Below the pieces are notes generated by a model, which was given only the letters and a program-made list of their open reading frames with translations, did no database searches and was not told where the DNA came from. From an uncultured Alteromonadaceae bacterium (GTDB lineage Bacteria > Pseudomonadota > Gammaproteobacteria > Enterobacterales > Alteromonadaceae), in assembly GCA_947494925.1 (NCBI GenBank), contig CANLWS010000009.1:248001-312000 (forward strand): 64,000 nt of DNA. Reading direction: 5' to 3'. Position 1 is the stretch's first letter. Each line of letters opens with the position of its first letter. The position numbers and the translations under genes were made by a program. Shown in pieces: positions 9,882 through 19,129 of this stretch.

Positions 9882-11231
9882 ATGGCTGATTTTGATCTCA
9901 TATGTATTGGTGGCGGAAGCGGCGGTATTGCGTCGGCAAATCGCGCGGCAAAATACGGTAAAAAGGTAGCGATAATCGAAGCTAAATCGATGGGCGGTAC
10001 CTGTGTAAATGTAGGTTGTGTACCGAAAAAAGCCATGTGGTTTGGTGCACAGGTTGCCGAAGCCATTCACCGCTATTCGCCAGACTATGGATTCGATGTC
10101 ACTGTAAACGGTTTTGACTGGAAAAAACTTGTGGAAAGCCGTGAGGCCTACATCGAACGGATCCATGCTTCCTACGACAGAGTGCTGGACAACAATGGCA
10201 TAACCGTTATCAATGGATTCGCGACATTCGTGGATAAAAACACCATAGAGGTGGATGGTCAAAAATATACAGCCAATCATATACTGGTTGCCACTGGCGG
10301 CAGGCCCACTATTCCTGATGTCCCTGGTGCAGAGCTGGGTATTGACTCAGACGGCTTCTTTGCTCTTGATGAACAACCCAAACGGGTAGTGGTGGCAGGT
10401 GCTGGATACATTGCAGTAGAGCTGGCTGGCGTGCTGCACTCCCTTGGTAGTGACACCCACCTGATTGTGCGCAAAAACAAACCTTTGCGTTCCTTTGACC
10501 CTATGATCAGCGACACGCTCGTTGACATCATGGCAGAAGAAGGTCCTACGCTACACAAGCATCATGTGGTTGAAAGTCTTGAGAAAAATGCCGATGGCAG
10601 TATCCAGGTCAAATTAACCAATGGTGAGCAAATTCAGACAGACTGTTTTATCTGGGCCATAGGGCGCCACCCAGCCAATGATAAAATTGCCATTGAGAAT
10701 ACGGGGGTTGAACTGGATGACAGAGGTTACATTAAAGTCGACAAATACCAGAACACCAATGTAGATGGGATTTATGCAGTAGGTGATTGTATTGGTAAGG
10801 TAGAACTTACACCTGTGGCAGTGAAAGCAGGCCGACTGTTGTCAGAGCGACTATTCAATAATCAGACTAACGCGCATATGGATTATACTTTAATCCCTAC
10901 CGTCGTATTCAGTCACCCCCCTATCGGAACCATTGGTCTTACCGAACCTGAAGCAATTGAGCAATATGGAGAAGACAATTTACAAGTCTATTCCTCCAGC
11001 TTTGGTGCCATGTATACTGCTGTCACCCAGCATAGACAATTAACTAAAATGAAGCTGATTTGCGCAGGTCCGGAGCAAAAAGTAGTTGGACTGCACGGCA
11101 TTGGACATGGCATGGATGAGATACTGCAAGGTTTTGGCGTAGCCATGAAGATGGGTGCCACCAAAGCAGATTTCGATGCCTGCGTGGCGATACATCCAAC
11201 CTCTGGCGAAGAGTTTGTTACTCTGACATAA
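9882..11231 (+). CDS. gorA: Glutathione-disulfide reductase
   Basis: FAD- and NADPH-dependent reduction of oxidised glutathione in the cytoplasm. The 449 residues carry the FAD-binding GGGSGG (residues 10-15), the redox-active disulfide CVNVGC (C41, C46), the second dinucleotide-binding segment [15 protein letters not shown], the FAD-binding YAVGDC motif and the C-terminal catalytic HPTSGEE with its His-Glu pair from the partner subunit. The NADPH site is followed by a region consistent with NADPH rather than NADH use ([11 protein letters not shown]). ATG at 9882 has AAGGTG seven bases upstream. It is divergent from hsp20. Confidence 0.97.
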   Translation: MADFDLICIGGGSGGIASANRAAKYGKKVAIIEAKSMGGTCVNVGCVPKKAMWFGAQVAEAIHRYSPDYGFDVTVNGFDWKKLVESREAYIERIHASYDRVLDNNGITVINGFATFVDKNTIEVDGQKYTANHILVATGGRPTIPDVPGAELGIDSDGFFALDEQPKRVVVAGAGYIAVELAGVLHSLGSDTHLIVRKNKPLRSFDPMISDTLVDIMAEEGPTLHKHHVVESLEKNADGSIQVKLTNGEQIQTDCFIWAIGRHPANDKIAIENTGVELDDRGYIKVDKYQNTNVDGIYAVGDCIGKVELTPVAVKAGRLLSERLFNNQTNAHMDYTLIPTVVFSHPPIGTIGLTEPEAIEQYGEDNLQVYSSSFGAMYTAVTQHRQLTKMKLICAGPEQKVVGLHGIGHGMDEILQGFGVAMKMGATKADFDACVAIHPTSGEEFVTLT

Positions 11232-11259
11232 ACGCATATTAACCATTTACAAATAAAGT

Positions 11260-11283
11260 GACTCTCATACTCATATGGGAGTC
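11260..11283 (+). terminator. Intrinsic terminator of gorA
   Basis: GACTCTCATA, a CTCA loop and TATGGGAGTC form a ten-pair stem with one G-T pair, 29 bases after the gorA stop, followed by a T-rich stretch (CATATTTCTTACCTTTTG). Confidence 0.65.
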
Positions 11284-11839
11284 GCCATATTTCTTACCTT
11301 TTGTTAATGGCTTTATCCCACGTTGTTTTTCACCCGCAAGCGTTTGCCATTAAACTTCTTGTAGCCAATGCTCATTGGTGATTACCTATTTTGAATCGAT
11401 CATGTTCAGCCAGCTGTAATTCATGCATATTTGTCCCCCACCAATCCTGATGTAGTACCTTTTACCACGATCCTTTTCGACAAATCCTTAGAAAATATTT
11501 AGGCGGCTGAGCAAGAAAACTATGTCCGACTTCTGAAAAATCGAGCAACATAAAACTATGGGTCTGGCTTCGCTGCCCACGCTTGCAAAGATTACTGTGC
11601 TTTGTTCGCCCAGATAGGTAGAAGCACCTGAAAAGGTGCTCCATTTTTTATGTTCAATAGCAATCCTTTTATGAAATAATCTAATCCGACAGTTTGTTAT
11701 TAATTTGTTAATCCATTTCGTTCTACAATCCTGACTCCAGTGTTTAAGCGTTGTTTTCTTGCATGATGTGTTTTTCACAAAAAACGTTTCATCACAGACG
11801 CAGTGCTTAAATCATAAGACAATCAAAGGGTTTAAAACG
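11284..11839. other. Gene-free stretch before the PEP-CTERM/GH8 pair, possible RNA leader or small RNA
   Basis: No convincing protein gene was found on either strand; the longest minus-strand frames here lack ribosome sites and family resemblance. The stretch 11540-11640 can form several short stems (TGGG...CCCA around 11567-11584, CAAAG...CTTTG around 11586-11604) and ends with an intrinsic terminator at 11623-11650. A transcript that starts somewhere in 11440-11540 and stops at 11650 could be a small RNA or an attenuated leader for the downstream operon. I tried to match it to cyclic-di-GMP riboswitch and 6S patterns and could not. Confidence 0.4.
11623..11650 (+). terminator. Intrinsic terminator in the leader of the PEP-CTERM/GH8 operon
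   Basis: AGCACCT (11623-11629), a GAAA tetraloop and AGGTGCT (11634-11640) are followed by CCATTTTTTA. It is a textbook terminator on the plus strand with no recognised gene just upstream, and it lies 190 bases before the next start codon. Confidence 0.7.
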
Positions 11840-12379
11840 ATGTACAAACGATTTTTACTACTCTGCTTTTTTTTATTTAGCTTAAAAAGCCATGCCATCC
11901 TGATTGAAGTTGATGTCAATCAGGTTGTCAATAATACATATCAGGCTACCTACAAAATAACTAATGACAAGGCCACTTCAATCGAGGCGCTAACGCTTTA
12001 TTTCCAATTTGGCTTATTTAGCAACATCTCCATCATTCAAATGCCAGGCGATTGGGATTTCTTTGCTGCGGATCCAGACGACTTCTTCGGATCATCCGAA
12101 CCCGGTTTTGTTGATGGTTTGGCCTTGGCTACTCCATTAACAGGTGGACAGATGCTTAGTGGTTTGGTCGTTTCATTTGAATGGTTAGGCGCACCTGGAA
12201 ATCTGGCGTTTAATCAGGATATAGAGATATACGACCCCAATACATTCAACGTGTTAGATACGAGTGAATTTAGTGTGGGGCAGACGGCGATACCAGAACC
12301 CTTCAATCTGTCGTTGCTTGCCTTGGGGATCTTGCTTCTTGCGGGTTTTCGCATCACAAAACAAAAGGGGGGTCTATGA
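11840..12379 (+). CDS. PEP-CTERM sorting domain-containing secreted protein
   Basis: 179 residues from the ATG at 11840, chosen because it starts directly with a signal peptide (YKRFLLLCFFLFSLKSHA). The mature part is an acidic all-beta domain resembling cohesin/Ig-type extracellular modules. The C-terminus has the tripartite exosortase signal: Pro-Glu-Pro (in AIPEPF), a hydrophobic helix (LSLLALGILLLAGF) and a basic tail (RITKQK). Proteins of this kind are processed by an exosortase and stay at the cell surface or go to the extracellular matrix; no exosortase is in the window. Its stop overlaps the GH8 start by four bases (ATGA), so the two are made together. Confidence 0.85.
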   Translation: MYKRFLLLCFFLFSLKSHAILIEVDVNQVVNNTYQATYKITNDKATSIEALTLYFQFGLFSNISIIQMPGDWDFFAADPDDFFGSSEPGFVDGLALATPLTGGQMLSGLVVSFEWLGAPGNLAFNQDIEIYDPNTFNVLDTSEFSVGQTAIPEPFNLSLLALGILLLAGFRITKQKGGL

Positions 12380-15009
12380 ATTACTGGAAAAAATCTGCGC
12401 TGTTAGGCGTGTTAAGTCTTCTATTGCTGACGCAGTCTGGAGGGGTATTGGCTAGTATCGCCATCGACAAACTCACCCTGACGGACAAAACAAGAGCAAG
12501 CCGCTTTGAATTCAGATATGAATTTTCAGTATCTGTTAAGAGCGAGGATGTCGGATTGCGCGATATCGAAGTGAATGTTTCCTCGAATAATCCTTCATCC
12601 TACATTGAAATAGGACAATTGACCTTACCTCAGATTGGCGCTGATGAGCAGGCGACACTTAATGGTGTTTTAGTGCTAGTGCAAGATAGGCGAGTACGGT
12701 TTAATCAAAATGATTTGGTTTGGGATATTCAATTTACTGAGGTTGGCACTGATTTTTCTGATTCGTTTTCCGAAAATTCGGCGTTTAAAACTGGAACATA
12801 CCCTAATTTCTTTGTCGAGCACGGTTTGGCGACTGAAGAAGAAGTTAATGAAAAGCTGCAAAGCACTTATGCCCAATTATTTGAGTTGGTCCCCGATATG
12901 TCAGGTGATACTGACGCAAATGGGGAAACTGTTTTCTATCAAGGGTTTTCTGACAGCCTGGCAGGTTGGGAGGCAGGTGGAGACAATGGCACGCTGGCCT
13001 CAGCAAATCTGAGTCTGGCCAACGACGCTTTGGTAGTCACCCCAACATGGGATAGCACCGGAGATGCGTTAACTGTGCGGTATCGCCAATTCCCAGCAAT
13101 TGATATCACAGACGGAGCGACAATATCGTTTGAACTTGAGGCTGCAGATAGTTATGTTGCCGATGGTAATATGGCTGTTCAGATGATCATTGAAGACGTC
13201 AATTTCAACCCCGGCTTTTTTGCGTATCGGGCCATTGCTGAAAACGGCAGAGTAACCGTAACAATTGACAACGTAGGGCCTGAGACCAGTTTTGGCTATA
13301 TTGCTGAAGGATTCGACTTTACTCAGCTAAGCGGTATTGGTTTTCAATTCCTTGCAAATGGCAAACCGAGCAGCATTACAGGAGATATTCTCCTCGATGA
13401 AGTTTCAATTGTTTTACCTGATTCAGATGTAGATGCAGAAGTTGTTTTTTCTGACGCCTTTGACGTTGGAATAAGCAATTGGGTTTTCACTGCGGATAAC
13501 GGCTCTTTGGTGGAAGGGTTGCTCTCTCACCAAGATGGAGTGCTGAACGTTGCGCCAATTTGGATTAGCAACAACGACAATTTCACGGTCAAGTATCAGC
13601 AGTTTGCACCGATAGATATGACTTCAGGTGTCACTATTTCCTTTGACGTCAAGCTACCGGCTTCCTATGTGAATGATGGCAGTCTGATTACGCAGCTCTA
13701 TGTCGAGGATGGTAACTTCCAACCAGGATTCATTGGTTATACCTCTGTCGCTTCTAGGCCGGCTGACGAATTTGTTACCTTCACTTACAACAACATAAGC
13801 GCCGAGTCCGTTTTCGGGTACATTAGCGGGGAATTTGACTTTACCAACCTGCAAGGTATCGGCATCCAATTTATATCCGGTGGCAAAGCCGTCGATATCA
13901 CCGGCGATATCCAAATCGACAATGTCTCTATCGTTGTCGCTGGCTCGCAGCCCGAACCTGAGCCAGATACCGGAACGACGCTCTTGTATGGTGTGGGTGA
14001 AGATATGGCATTTATCAAGGCAGTTGATTCAAACGATATTCGCTCCGAAGGTATGTCTTATGGCATGTTTATCGCGGCAATGATGGATGATCAGGATACC
14101 TTTGACCGACTCTGGCGTTTTACCAAAGACAAGATGCAGAATACATCGGGAATTCATGACAAGTTTTTCGCTTGGCGCCTAAGTGCACAAGCCCCCTACC
14201 TTCCGATTGCCAAGAATCCGGCTCCCGATGGAGAAGAGTACTTTGCAATGGCCTTGTTTATGGCAAACAATCGTTGGGGTAGCACGGAAGGTATTTTCGA
14301 TTATCAGAGTGAAGCCAATGCAATTTTGCACGACATGATATTCACACAATCAGATAACACGCGCCTTATGATGCATCCGGTTTACAAACAAATAGAGTTT
14401 GTCACAACCTTGGACGTCGACAGTTTTACCGACCCCTCATATCATCTTCCGGCATTCTATGAGTTATGGGCACTGTGGGCAGATGAGAACAATGATTACT
14501 GGCATGAGGTGGCGGAAATCAGCCGCCAATATCTGGCCAAAGCTGCCCACCCGAATACAGGTCTATTCAGTGACTATGCTAGTCATGAGGGCGAACCGCA
14601 ATTCACTAGCTTCAACGGCAATAGTCACAAAAGTGCCTGGGATTCTTTCCGCGTAATGGGCAACATGGCACTTGACTACTACTGGATCAGTGAGAGCGAA
14701 CAACTTAAAGAACTGATTGATCGTCAAGTTGACTTTTTTAACAATGAAGTCAGTACTTACGGAGATTTTATTGCAGTCTATGAGGTGGATGGCACCCGTG
14801 AACCTGGCATTGATTTCCGTAGCCATGGAAGAACAGCCATGAACGCCTTTGGTGCGACAGTAAGTGACAAGCCTTTTGCGACTGAAATGCTGCGCTACTT
14901 GTGGGAGCAAGATGCCCCGACAGGTTTGTATCGATACTACGATGGCATGCTGCATATGTTTTCTCTATTACATGCTTCCGGTGAGTACAAAATATACAAA
15001 CCGCAATAA
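12376..15009 (+). CDS. Secreted multidomain GH8 enzyme, reducing-end xylose-releasing exo-oligoxylanase type
   Basis: 877 residues: signal peptide (to about residue 27), an N-terminal Ig-like domain (to about 175), two homologous beta-sandwich domains of about 165 residues each (from about 186 and 355; both begin VF(Y/S)..F....W and end SITGDI/DITGDIQ(I/L)D-VSIV) that are probably carbohydrate-binding modules, a short Glu-Pro linker, and a GH8 catalytic domain from about 536. Its NDIRSEGMSYGMF segment (about 554-566) carries the general-acid Glu of GH8, and DGEEYFAMALFMANNRWG is the pattern of exo-oligoxylanases (Rex), which remove xylose from the reducing end of xylo-oligosaccharides. The GH8 family is certain; the Rex specificity is by resemblance. 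It is coupled to the PEP-CTERM gene. Confidence 0.88.
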   Translation: MNYWKKSALLGVLSLLLLTQSGGVLASIAIDKLTLTDKTRASRFEFRYEFSVSVKSEDVGLRDIEVNVSSNNPSSYIEIGQLTLPQIGADEQATLNGVLVLVQDRRVRFNQNDLVWDIQFTEVGTDFSDSFSENSAFKTGTYPNFFVEHGLATEEEVNEKLQSTYAQLFELVPDMSGDTDANGETVFYQGFSDSLAGWEAGGDNGTLASANLSLANDALVVTPTWDSTGDALTVRYRQFPAIDITDGATISFELEAADSYVADGNMAVQMIIEDVNFNPGFFAYRAIAENGRVTVTIDNVGPETSFGYIAEGFDFTQLSGIGFQFLANGKPSSITGDILLDEVSIVLPDSDVDAEVVFSDAFDVGISNWVFTADNGSLVEGLLSHQDGVLNVAPIWISNNDNFTVKYQQFAPIDMTSGVTISFDVKLPASYVNDGSLITQLYVEDGNFQPGFIGYTSVASRPADEFVTFTYNNISAESVFGYISGEFDFTNLQGIGIQFISGGKAVDITGDIQIDNVSIVVAGSQPEPEPDTGTTLLYGVGEDMAFIKAVDSNDIRSEGMSYGMFIAAMMDDQDTFDRLWRFTKDKMQNTSGIHDKFFAWRLSAQAPYLPIAKNPAPDGEEYFAMALFMANNRWGSTEGIFDYQSEANAILHDMIFTQSDNTRLMMHPVYKQIEFVTTLDVDSFTDPSYHLPAFYELWALWADENNDYWHEVAEISRQYLAKAAHPNTGLFSDYASHEGEPQFTSFNGNSHKSAWDSFRVMGNMALDYYWISESEQLKELIDRQVDFFNNEVSTYGDFIAVYEVDGTREPGIDFRSHGRTAMNAFGATVSDKPFATEMLRYLWEQDAPTGLYRYYDGMLHMFSLLHASGEYKIYKPQ

Positions 15010-15019
15010 CATGCGGATG

Positions 15020-15053
15020 AAAAAAGGGCTGGTCTTTTGACCAGCCCTTTTTT
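15020..15053 (+). terminator. Strong intrinsic terminator after the GH8 gene
   Basis: Perfect nine-pair stem GGGCTGGTC (15026-15034), TTTT loop, GACCAGCCC (15039-15047), then six T on the plus strand and six A before the stem, so it can end transcripts from both directions (the DUF6445-like gene ends at 15080 on the other strand). Confidence 0.95.
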
Positions 15054-15079
15054 GTAGAAACTTATATCAAATAGTAATT

Positions 15080-15778
15080 TTATCTGAACTCTACAAATAG
15101 GTTGGCCGTCAACCTGCCATTTGTTGGGTCCGCGCTGATGTCATTGGTCTCATCTACTACAACTGAGTGCAGCAGGTTTCCCGGGTATATTACTAATCTA
15201 TTCGGGCGATATTCGATTTGATAGTAGAGTTCGTAAAGATCTGAATTTTTGCCACAATATCCTGTTGGCGCTGTGTGAGATCCCATATATCGATTGGTTT
15301 CTTCACAGTATTGATACTCGTTTTCGGCTGTTAACCGCTCAAAGCCGGTGGGAATATGCCTGAAAAAGCCGGTTCCACCGTGGTGCCCCTCGTCAATATA
15401 GTGCAAGACGGCAAAAACATATGGACTAACTGTATCTACGTGTGGGATTGACTGGACCAGCAACAAGTCGTCAGGCTGTGTTGTTATCAAAGAGAAATAA
15501 CTATTTTTCGGCGCTGGTTTGAGACGTTCAGGAATGGCATAAATAGAATACAACCCCTTCAAAACAGGAGCCAAATAATCGACAATTACTTGTTTCGGCA
15601 ATAAGGCTCTCACACCAGGATAATAGGTAGATTCGTCTGGTTGGTAACGAGCAAGTGTACAAGCGTGAGAACGTATTTCTTGTGGATTCAAAGAAAAGTT
15701 ATCAACAATAACAATGGGAGTATTCATATTGCCGATAGAGTTAATGACAGGGTTAACTCCCTGGTTAACGTCAATCAT
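15080..15778 (-). CDS. DUF6445-like protein of the halogenase module
   Basis: About 232 residues from the ATG at 15778, which overlaps the halogenase stop by eight bases; an ATG at 15727 (MNTPIVIVDNF) is a possible alternative start. The protein has no signal peptide or membrane helix. It reads as a double-stranded beta-helix-like protein with YYPGVRALLP, an HVDTVSPYVFAVLHYIDEGHHGGTGFFRH segment and a late PGNLLHSV. The HxD...(about 50-80 residues)...H layout recalls Fe(II)/2-oxoglutarate oxygenases, so an oxygenase role is possible. Proteins of this type (annotated DUF6445) regularly accompany tryptophan-halogenase/SapC clusters; the function is unknown. Confidence 0.7.
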   Translation of the reverse strand: MIDVNQGVNPVINSIGNMNTPIVIVDNFSLNPQEIRSHACTLARYQPDESTYYPGVRALLPKQVIVDYLAPVLKGLYSIYAIPERLKPAPKNSYFSLITTQPDDLLLVQSIPHVDTVSPYVFAVLHYIDEGHHGGTGFFRHIPTGFERLTAENEYQYCEETNRYMGSHTAPTGYCGKNSDLYELYYQIEYRPNRLVIYPGNLLHSVVVDETNDISADPTNGRLTANLFVEFR

Positions 15779-17276
15779 AGTTACCGGCCAAATTCCCAGG
15801 AGCACAATAAGATTGCAGAAAAGTCAGGTGGTCTGGCATTGCTTCAATTTTTCGTTCCGCGCCTGACTTGATTTGCGATAAGAATCGATTCAATTCCTGT
15901 TCGGACATTGCATCCACTATTTGATGATAGGAAACTGGATTGATACCTTGACCCAACATCACCTGAATCCAGGATGTCTCGCCAAACAGTTCACCATCTA
16001 GTTGATGAGCATGGCCATTTTGCTGAAAAAGGCTAAGACGGTGGTGCAAAGAATCAGGAATAGACATGTTTTTACAGTAGCGCCAGAAGCCAGTGTCGTC
16101 TCGCTCAGTCACATGATAGTGCATGACAATAAAGTCACGGATATTTTCCAACTCAAAACGCATTTTTGCATTGAATTGATCTCTGTTTGCACTCTCCATT
16201 TCCTGACTGGGTAACAATTGCATCAAGCGTATAATGCTCTGCTGAATAAGATGGATGCTTGTGGATTCAAGGGGTTCGATAAAACCACTTGATAGCCCGA
16301 CAGCAACACAGTTTTTATTCCAATGCTGTCGCCTTGTGCCAGTTCTGAATTTTATCACCCTGGGGGTAGTTATCGGTTCCCCCTGGAGGTGTGTCAGCAA
16401 GTGCTGCTCAGCCTGCTCATCTGAAAGGTATTTGCTACAGTAAACAATGCCATTACCTACCCGATTTTGAAGAGGGATGCGCCATTGCCACCCGGCAGTA
16501 TGTGCCATCGAACGAGTAAAAGGAGGCTGAACATCATTCGATTTTGTTTGCACGGCTATAGCGCTGTCGCAAGGTAACCAATGGCTCCAATCTTCGTATC
16601 CGGTGTGCAACGCCTCTTCAATTAGTAGCCCTTTGAATCCAGTACAATCTATAAATAACTCACCGTCGACTTTGCGACCTTGGTCCAACACTAAAGAGAG
16701 AATATTGCCGCTGTTCGGGTCTAGATTGACGTGTTCGATTTTCCCTTCAATTCGCTTCACACCATTTGACTGTGCAATATTGCGTAAAAATTTCGCATAG
16801 AGGCCAGCATCCAGATGAAATGCATGATTGCGGTCCTGTTTGGGGTAAACCGCAAATTTTTGCTTTCTACACGCTAAGTGCTCTGGACAATAGTCACCTA
16901 TTTCAGAAGCTATCCCTAACTTTCTTCCTTTCAACCAGAAATGCTGGAATCCGGCAGCCCAGCAGCCTTGGCCAAGATACCCGAATGAATGAATGTAATC
17001 TTCATTGATCGCTTTCCAACTGTCGAAAGCAATGCCGAGTTTAAAGGTCGCGTTAGTGGCAGCCATAAATTCCGGCTCACTGATTTTCAGGAGATCATGA
17101 AAGATATGCAGCGTTGGAATAGTGGCCTCTCCTACTCCAACGGTAGGAATTTGGTCCGACTCAATCAACGTAATATCAAGCGTTTTACCAAGAAGTTTCC
17201 CGAAAGCAGCTGCCGCCATCCAACCGGCTGTGCCGCCGCCTGCTATCACCACTTTTTTTATGCCCTGGGGGTTCAT
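15771..17276 (-). CDS. Flavin-dependent tryptophan halogenase family protein (copy 1)
   Basis: 501 residues from ATG 17276 (AGGTGAAG site upstream; a GTG at 17285 is less likely). It shows the GGGTAGWMAA FAD site, the VGVGEATIP motif, a Lys in NATFKLGIAFDSW that matches the catalytic Lys of PrnA, the GWQWRIPL segment that fits the halogenase WxWxIP motif, and GFIEPLESTS with the Glu near the active site. Such enzymes make hypohalous acid from reduced flavin, oxygen and halide and pass it through a tunnel to the substrate. A separate flavin reductase is needed and none is nearby. The substrate is unknown; in TonB-receptor-linked clusters it is often free indole-type compounds or undetermined. 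Confidence 0.9.
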   Translation of the reverse strand: MNPQGIKKVVIAGGGTAGWMAAAAFGKLLGKTLDITLIESDQIPTVGVGEATIPTLHIFHDLLKISEPEFMAATNATFKLGIAFDSWKAINEDYIHSFGYLGQGCWAAGFQHFWLKGRKLGIASEIGDYCPEHLACRKQKFAVYPKQDRNHAFHLDAGLYAKFLRNIAQSNGVKRIEGKIEHVNLDPNSGNILSLVLDQGRKVDGELFIDCTGFKGLLIEEALHTGYEDWSHWLPCDSAIAVQTKSNDVQPPFTRSMAHTAGWQWRIPLQNRVGNGIVYCSKYLSDEQAEQHLLTHLQGEPITTPRVIKFRTGTRRQHWNKNCVAVGLSSGFIEPLESTSIHLIQQSIIRLMQLLPSQEMESANRDQFNAKMRFELENIRDFIVMHYHVTERDDTGFWRYCKNMSIPDSLHHRLSLFQQNGHAHQLDGELFGETSWIQVMLGQGINPVSYHQIVDAMSEQELNRFLSQIKSGAERKIEAMPDHLTFLQSYCAPGNLAGNYD

Positions 17277-17313
17277 ATTCTTCACCTATATATTATCCAC
17301 AAATATCAATTTG

Positions 17314-18345
17314 CTAACGCCTCAAATGATTTTGTAGTTGAGCTCGCAATTTAAATTGTGTTTCGCGGTCGATCGGACTTTGCAATACACCTTTGACATG
17401 CGCAGGCAGTTGTTCAAAATTTTGCTCGTCAAAATCAAACACAAAGTGTTCAAAGAAACTGCGCCATGCTGTTTTTTGTGGCTCAGGCAAATCCCGAATT
17501 GTCATCATCGCCATCAGTAGTGCATCCTTGGGCTGACTAAGAGCCCCTGATTCGGTATTCCACCAATAATTAAGTAGGACATTGAAGTCATCCAAACCTT
17601 CAACCTGATGCCACCACATTGTTGGTAAAATCAACGCATCGCCAGGGTCTAAAGTGACTATCTGTGCTGATTCAAGTGCGTCTTTTACTCGTGGAAAAGC
17701 CTTCAAATCAATAGCTTTGAAGTCCACAAGGCTTATTTCCTGACCTCCCGGCGCTTTATCTAGCGGACCAACGTAGAGGTTTTTGACCTGTTCAGGCGGA
17801 AACAGCAGGAATTGGCGTCTTCCCGCGACGACACAGGCTAAATTCTGTTTAAGATCGTAATGCGCCGCTATCCTGGAACGATTTCCTAACCAGATATTGT
17901 TTATGGCGTTATCCAGAAGTTGTGTGACAGGTAATTCTTGAGAAAGACTTGAAAAAAAAGAATCTACGCTCGTAGAGCCAACGTAAACGGCATCCGCTAT
18001 TTCGTTGTTTTGTGCCTCCAATACAGATTTGATTATGTTATTGAAGTGCTCTTTTGATGAATCATAGTTAAACCCACTGAAATCGGCATTGTAAAAAACT
18101 CTGCCTTTTTCTTTAGCGTTGAGTCTGTAGGTTGTAACCGGAATTCCTTGATAATGTGAAAGCAAATAATCGGTAATGGCATGAATCCCTAGATTTGCCT
18201 TTCGAACGATTTTCCAACTATTGGCAAAGCCTCTGAGAACAAGAGGACTAGAGGAGTTAAGAATATCTGAGGATACATTCTCAAAGGTCACGCCTTCAAC
18301 AGACGTAACTGGCTGAATATCGTTAAACATTCCTCCGGTATCCAC
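17314..18345 (-). CDS. Cupin-like/JmjC-type domain protein of the halogenase module
   Basis: 343 residues, cytoplasmic. The central segment IAAHYDLKQNLACVVAGRRQFLLFPPEQ carries an HxD pair, and PTMWWHQVEGLDDFNVLLNYWW gives the later His, the arrangement of Fe(II)/2-oxoglutarate-dependent JmjC/cupin_8 hydroxylases. The N-terminal SSPLVLRGFANSWK is also typical. It could hydroxylate a protein or small molecule; the substrate is not known. The start is GTG at 18345, two bases after the sapC stop; a GGAGGA just before the in-frame ATG at 18330 is too close to serve that codon. Operon partner of SapC and both halogenases. Confidence 0.8.
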   Translation of the reverse strand: MDTGGMFNDIQPVTSVEGVTFENVSSDILNSSSPLVLRGFANSWKIVRKANLGIHAITDYLLSHYQGIPVTTYRLNAKEKGRVFYNADFSGFNYDSSKEHFNNIIKSVLEAQNNEIADAVYVGSTSVDSFFSSLSQELPVTQLLDNAINNIWLGNRSRIAAHYDLKQNLACVVAGRRQFLLFPPEQVKNLYVGPLDKAPGGQEISLVDFKAIDLKAFPRVKDALESAQIVTLDPGDALILPTMWWHQVEGLDDFNVLLNYWWNTESGALSQPKDALLMAMMTIRDLPEPQKTAWRSFFEHFVFDFDEQNFEQLPAHVKGVLQSPIDRETQFKLRAQLQNHLRR

Positions 18346-18347
18346 CG

Positions 18348-19088
18348 TTATGGACTCTCTCTGAGAATAACGCGTTTATCTTTGCGATTAACCAAAGTCT
18401 GGAGGTTGGTGTGAGAGGCCAGAAACATATAGATGGCTTCCAGAAACCCAGTGTGGAACAAGCCCAAAAGCTGTTCCTCTGGCAACGATTTAAGCCTTTC
18501 TTCGTTGATTGCGTACAAGCCCACCAGCGAATTATCACTGCCATCTGATAAGGAAACTTCCATAGTAAAGGGCTCTATCAGTTTGCAGGCTTCCAGCACT
18601 TCCATAAACTCGTTGTTTTTTTCCAGACCCTGATGAAGTGATTCCAGCACATTGGCTGCATTTTCAAGGTAGTCACTATTTCCACCAAACTCGAGAAATA
18701 GAGGTATTCCTTCAGATGTGCTGACTTTAGGGGAATCTAAATCAATGGTAATGATGCGCTCTTGCGTTTCAGTGCCACCCCGGACTTCATTTTGAAATCC
18801 AATGGCGAAAGGCAATCGTTGGACTGAGAGTGGAATATAGCTTGCGAGCCACTGCCCTTTATCAAGGTATAAATTTTCGCCCTGCTCGAATCCGAACAAC
18901 ACTATTGGCGCTATTCTACCTGTGGACAAATCCTTCTGAAAAAATATCGGATAGCAGCGCTGAACAGCAGCGAATTCCTGATAAAAGGTTTGCGAATACC
19001 ATAGGTTGTCGCCGTATGCTGCAGATCGAGTGGTGATTACCCTAAGATCTTTATGTTCTATGTTGTTGAGCAATGCATAATTGGTCAT
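18348..19088 (-). CDS. SapC family protein
   Basis: 246 residues with the SapC-family layout: an N-terminal YALLNNIEHKDLRV, a FPIFFQKD-like segment (CYPIFFQKDLSTGRIAPIVL), GFEQGENLYLDKGQWLASYIP, and a C-terminal helix-rich half. No signal peptide. SapC was named from a Campylobacter surface-layer locus, but its molecular role is not established. In Alteromonadales and Caulobacterales it recurs beside TonB-dependent receptors and tryptophan halogenases, as it does here. Confidence 0.88.
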   Translation of the reverse strand: MTNYALLNNIEHKDLRVITTRSAAYGDNLWYSQTFYQEFAAVQRCYPIFFQKDLSTGRIAPIVLFGFEQGENLYLDKGQWLASYIPLSVQRLPFAIGFQNEVRGGTETQERIITIDLDSPKVSTSEGIPLFLEFGGNSDYLENAANVLESLHQGLEKNNEFMEVLEACKLIEPFTMEVSLSDGSDNSLVGLYAINEERLKSLPEEQLLGLFHTGFLEAIYMFLASHTNLQTLVNRKDKRVILRESP

Positions 19089-19129
19089 TCTAATTCTCTA
19101 TCTCGTCACAAAGAAAGACAGCTGGCTAA

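Noticed and set aside
11555-11650. Resemblance of the leader to a cyclic-di-GMP (GEMM) riboswitch
   Set aside because: Some short words such as AGGTAG are present, but the conserved core order and pairing could not be matched by eye.
11462-11778. Minus-strand open frames of 60-96 codons upstream of the PEP-CTERM gene
   Set aside because: No ribosome site, no recognisable domain and unusual composition; the stretch looks like an RNA leader instead.
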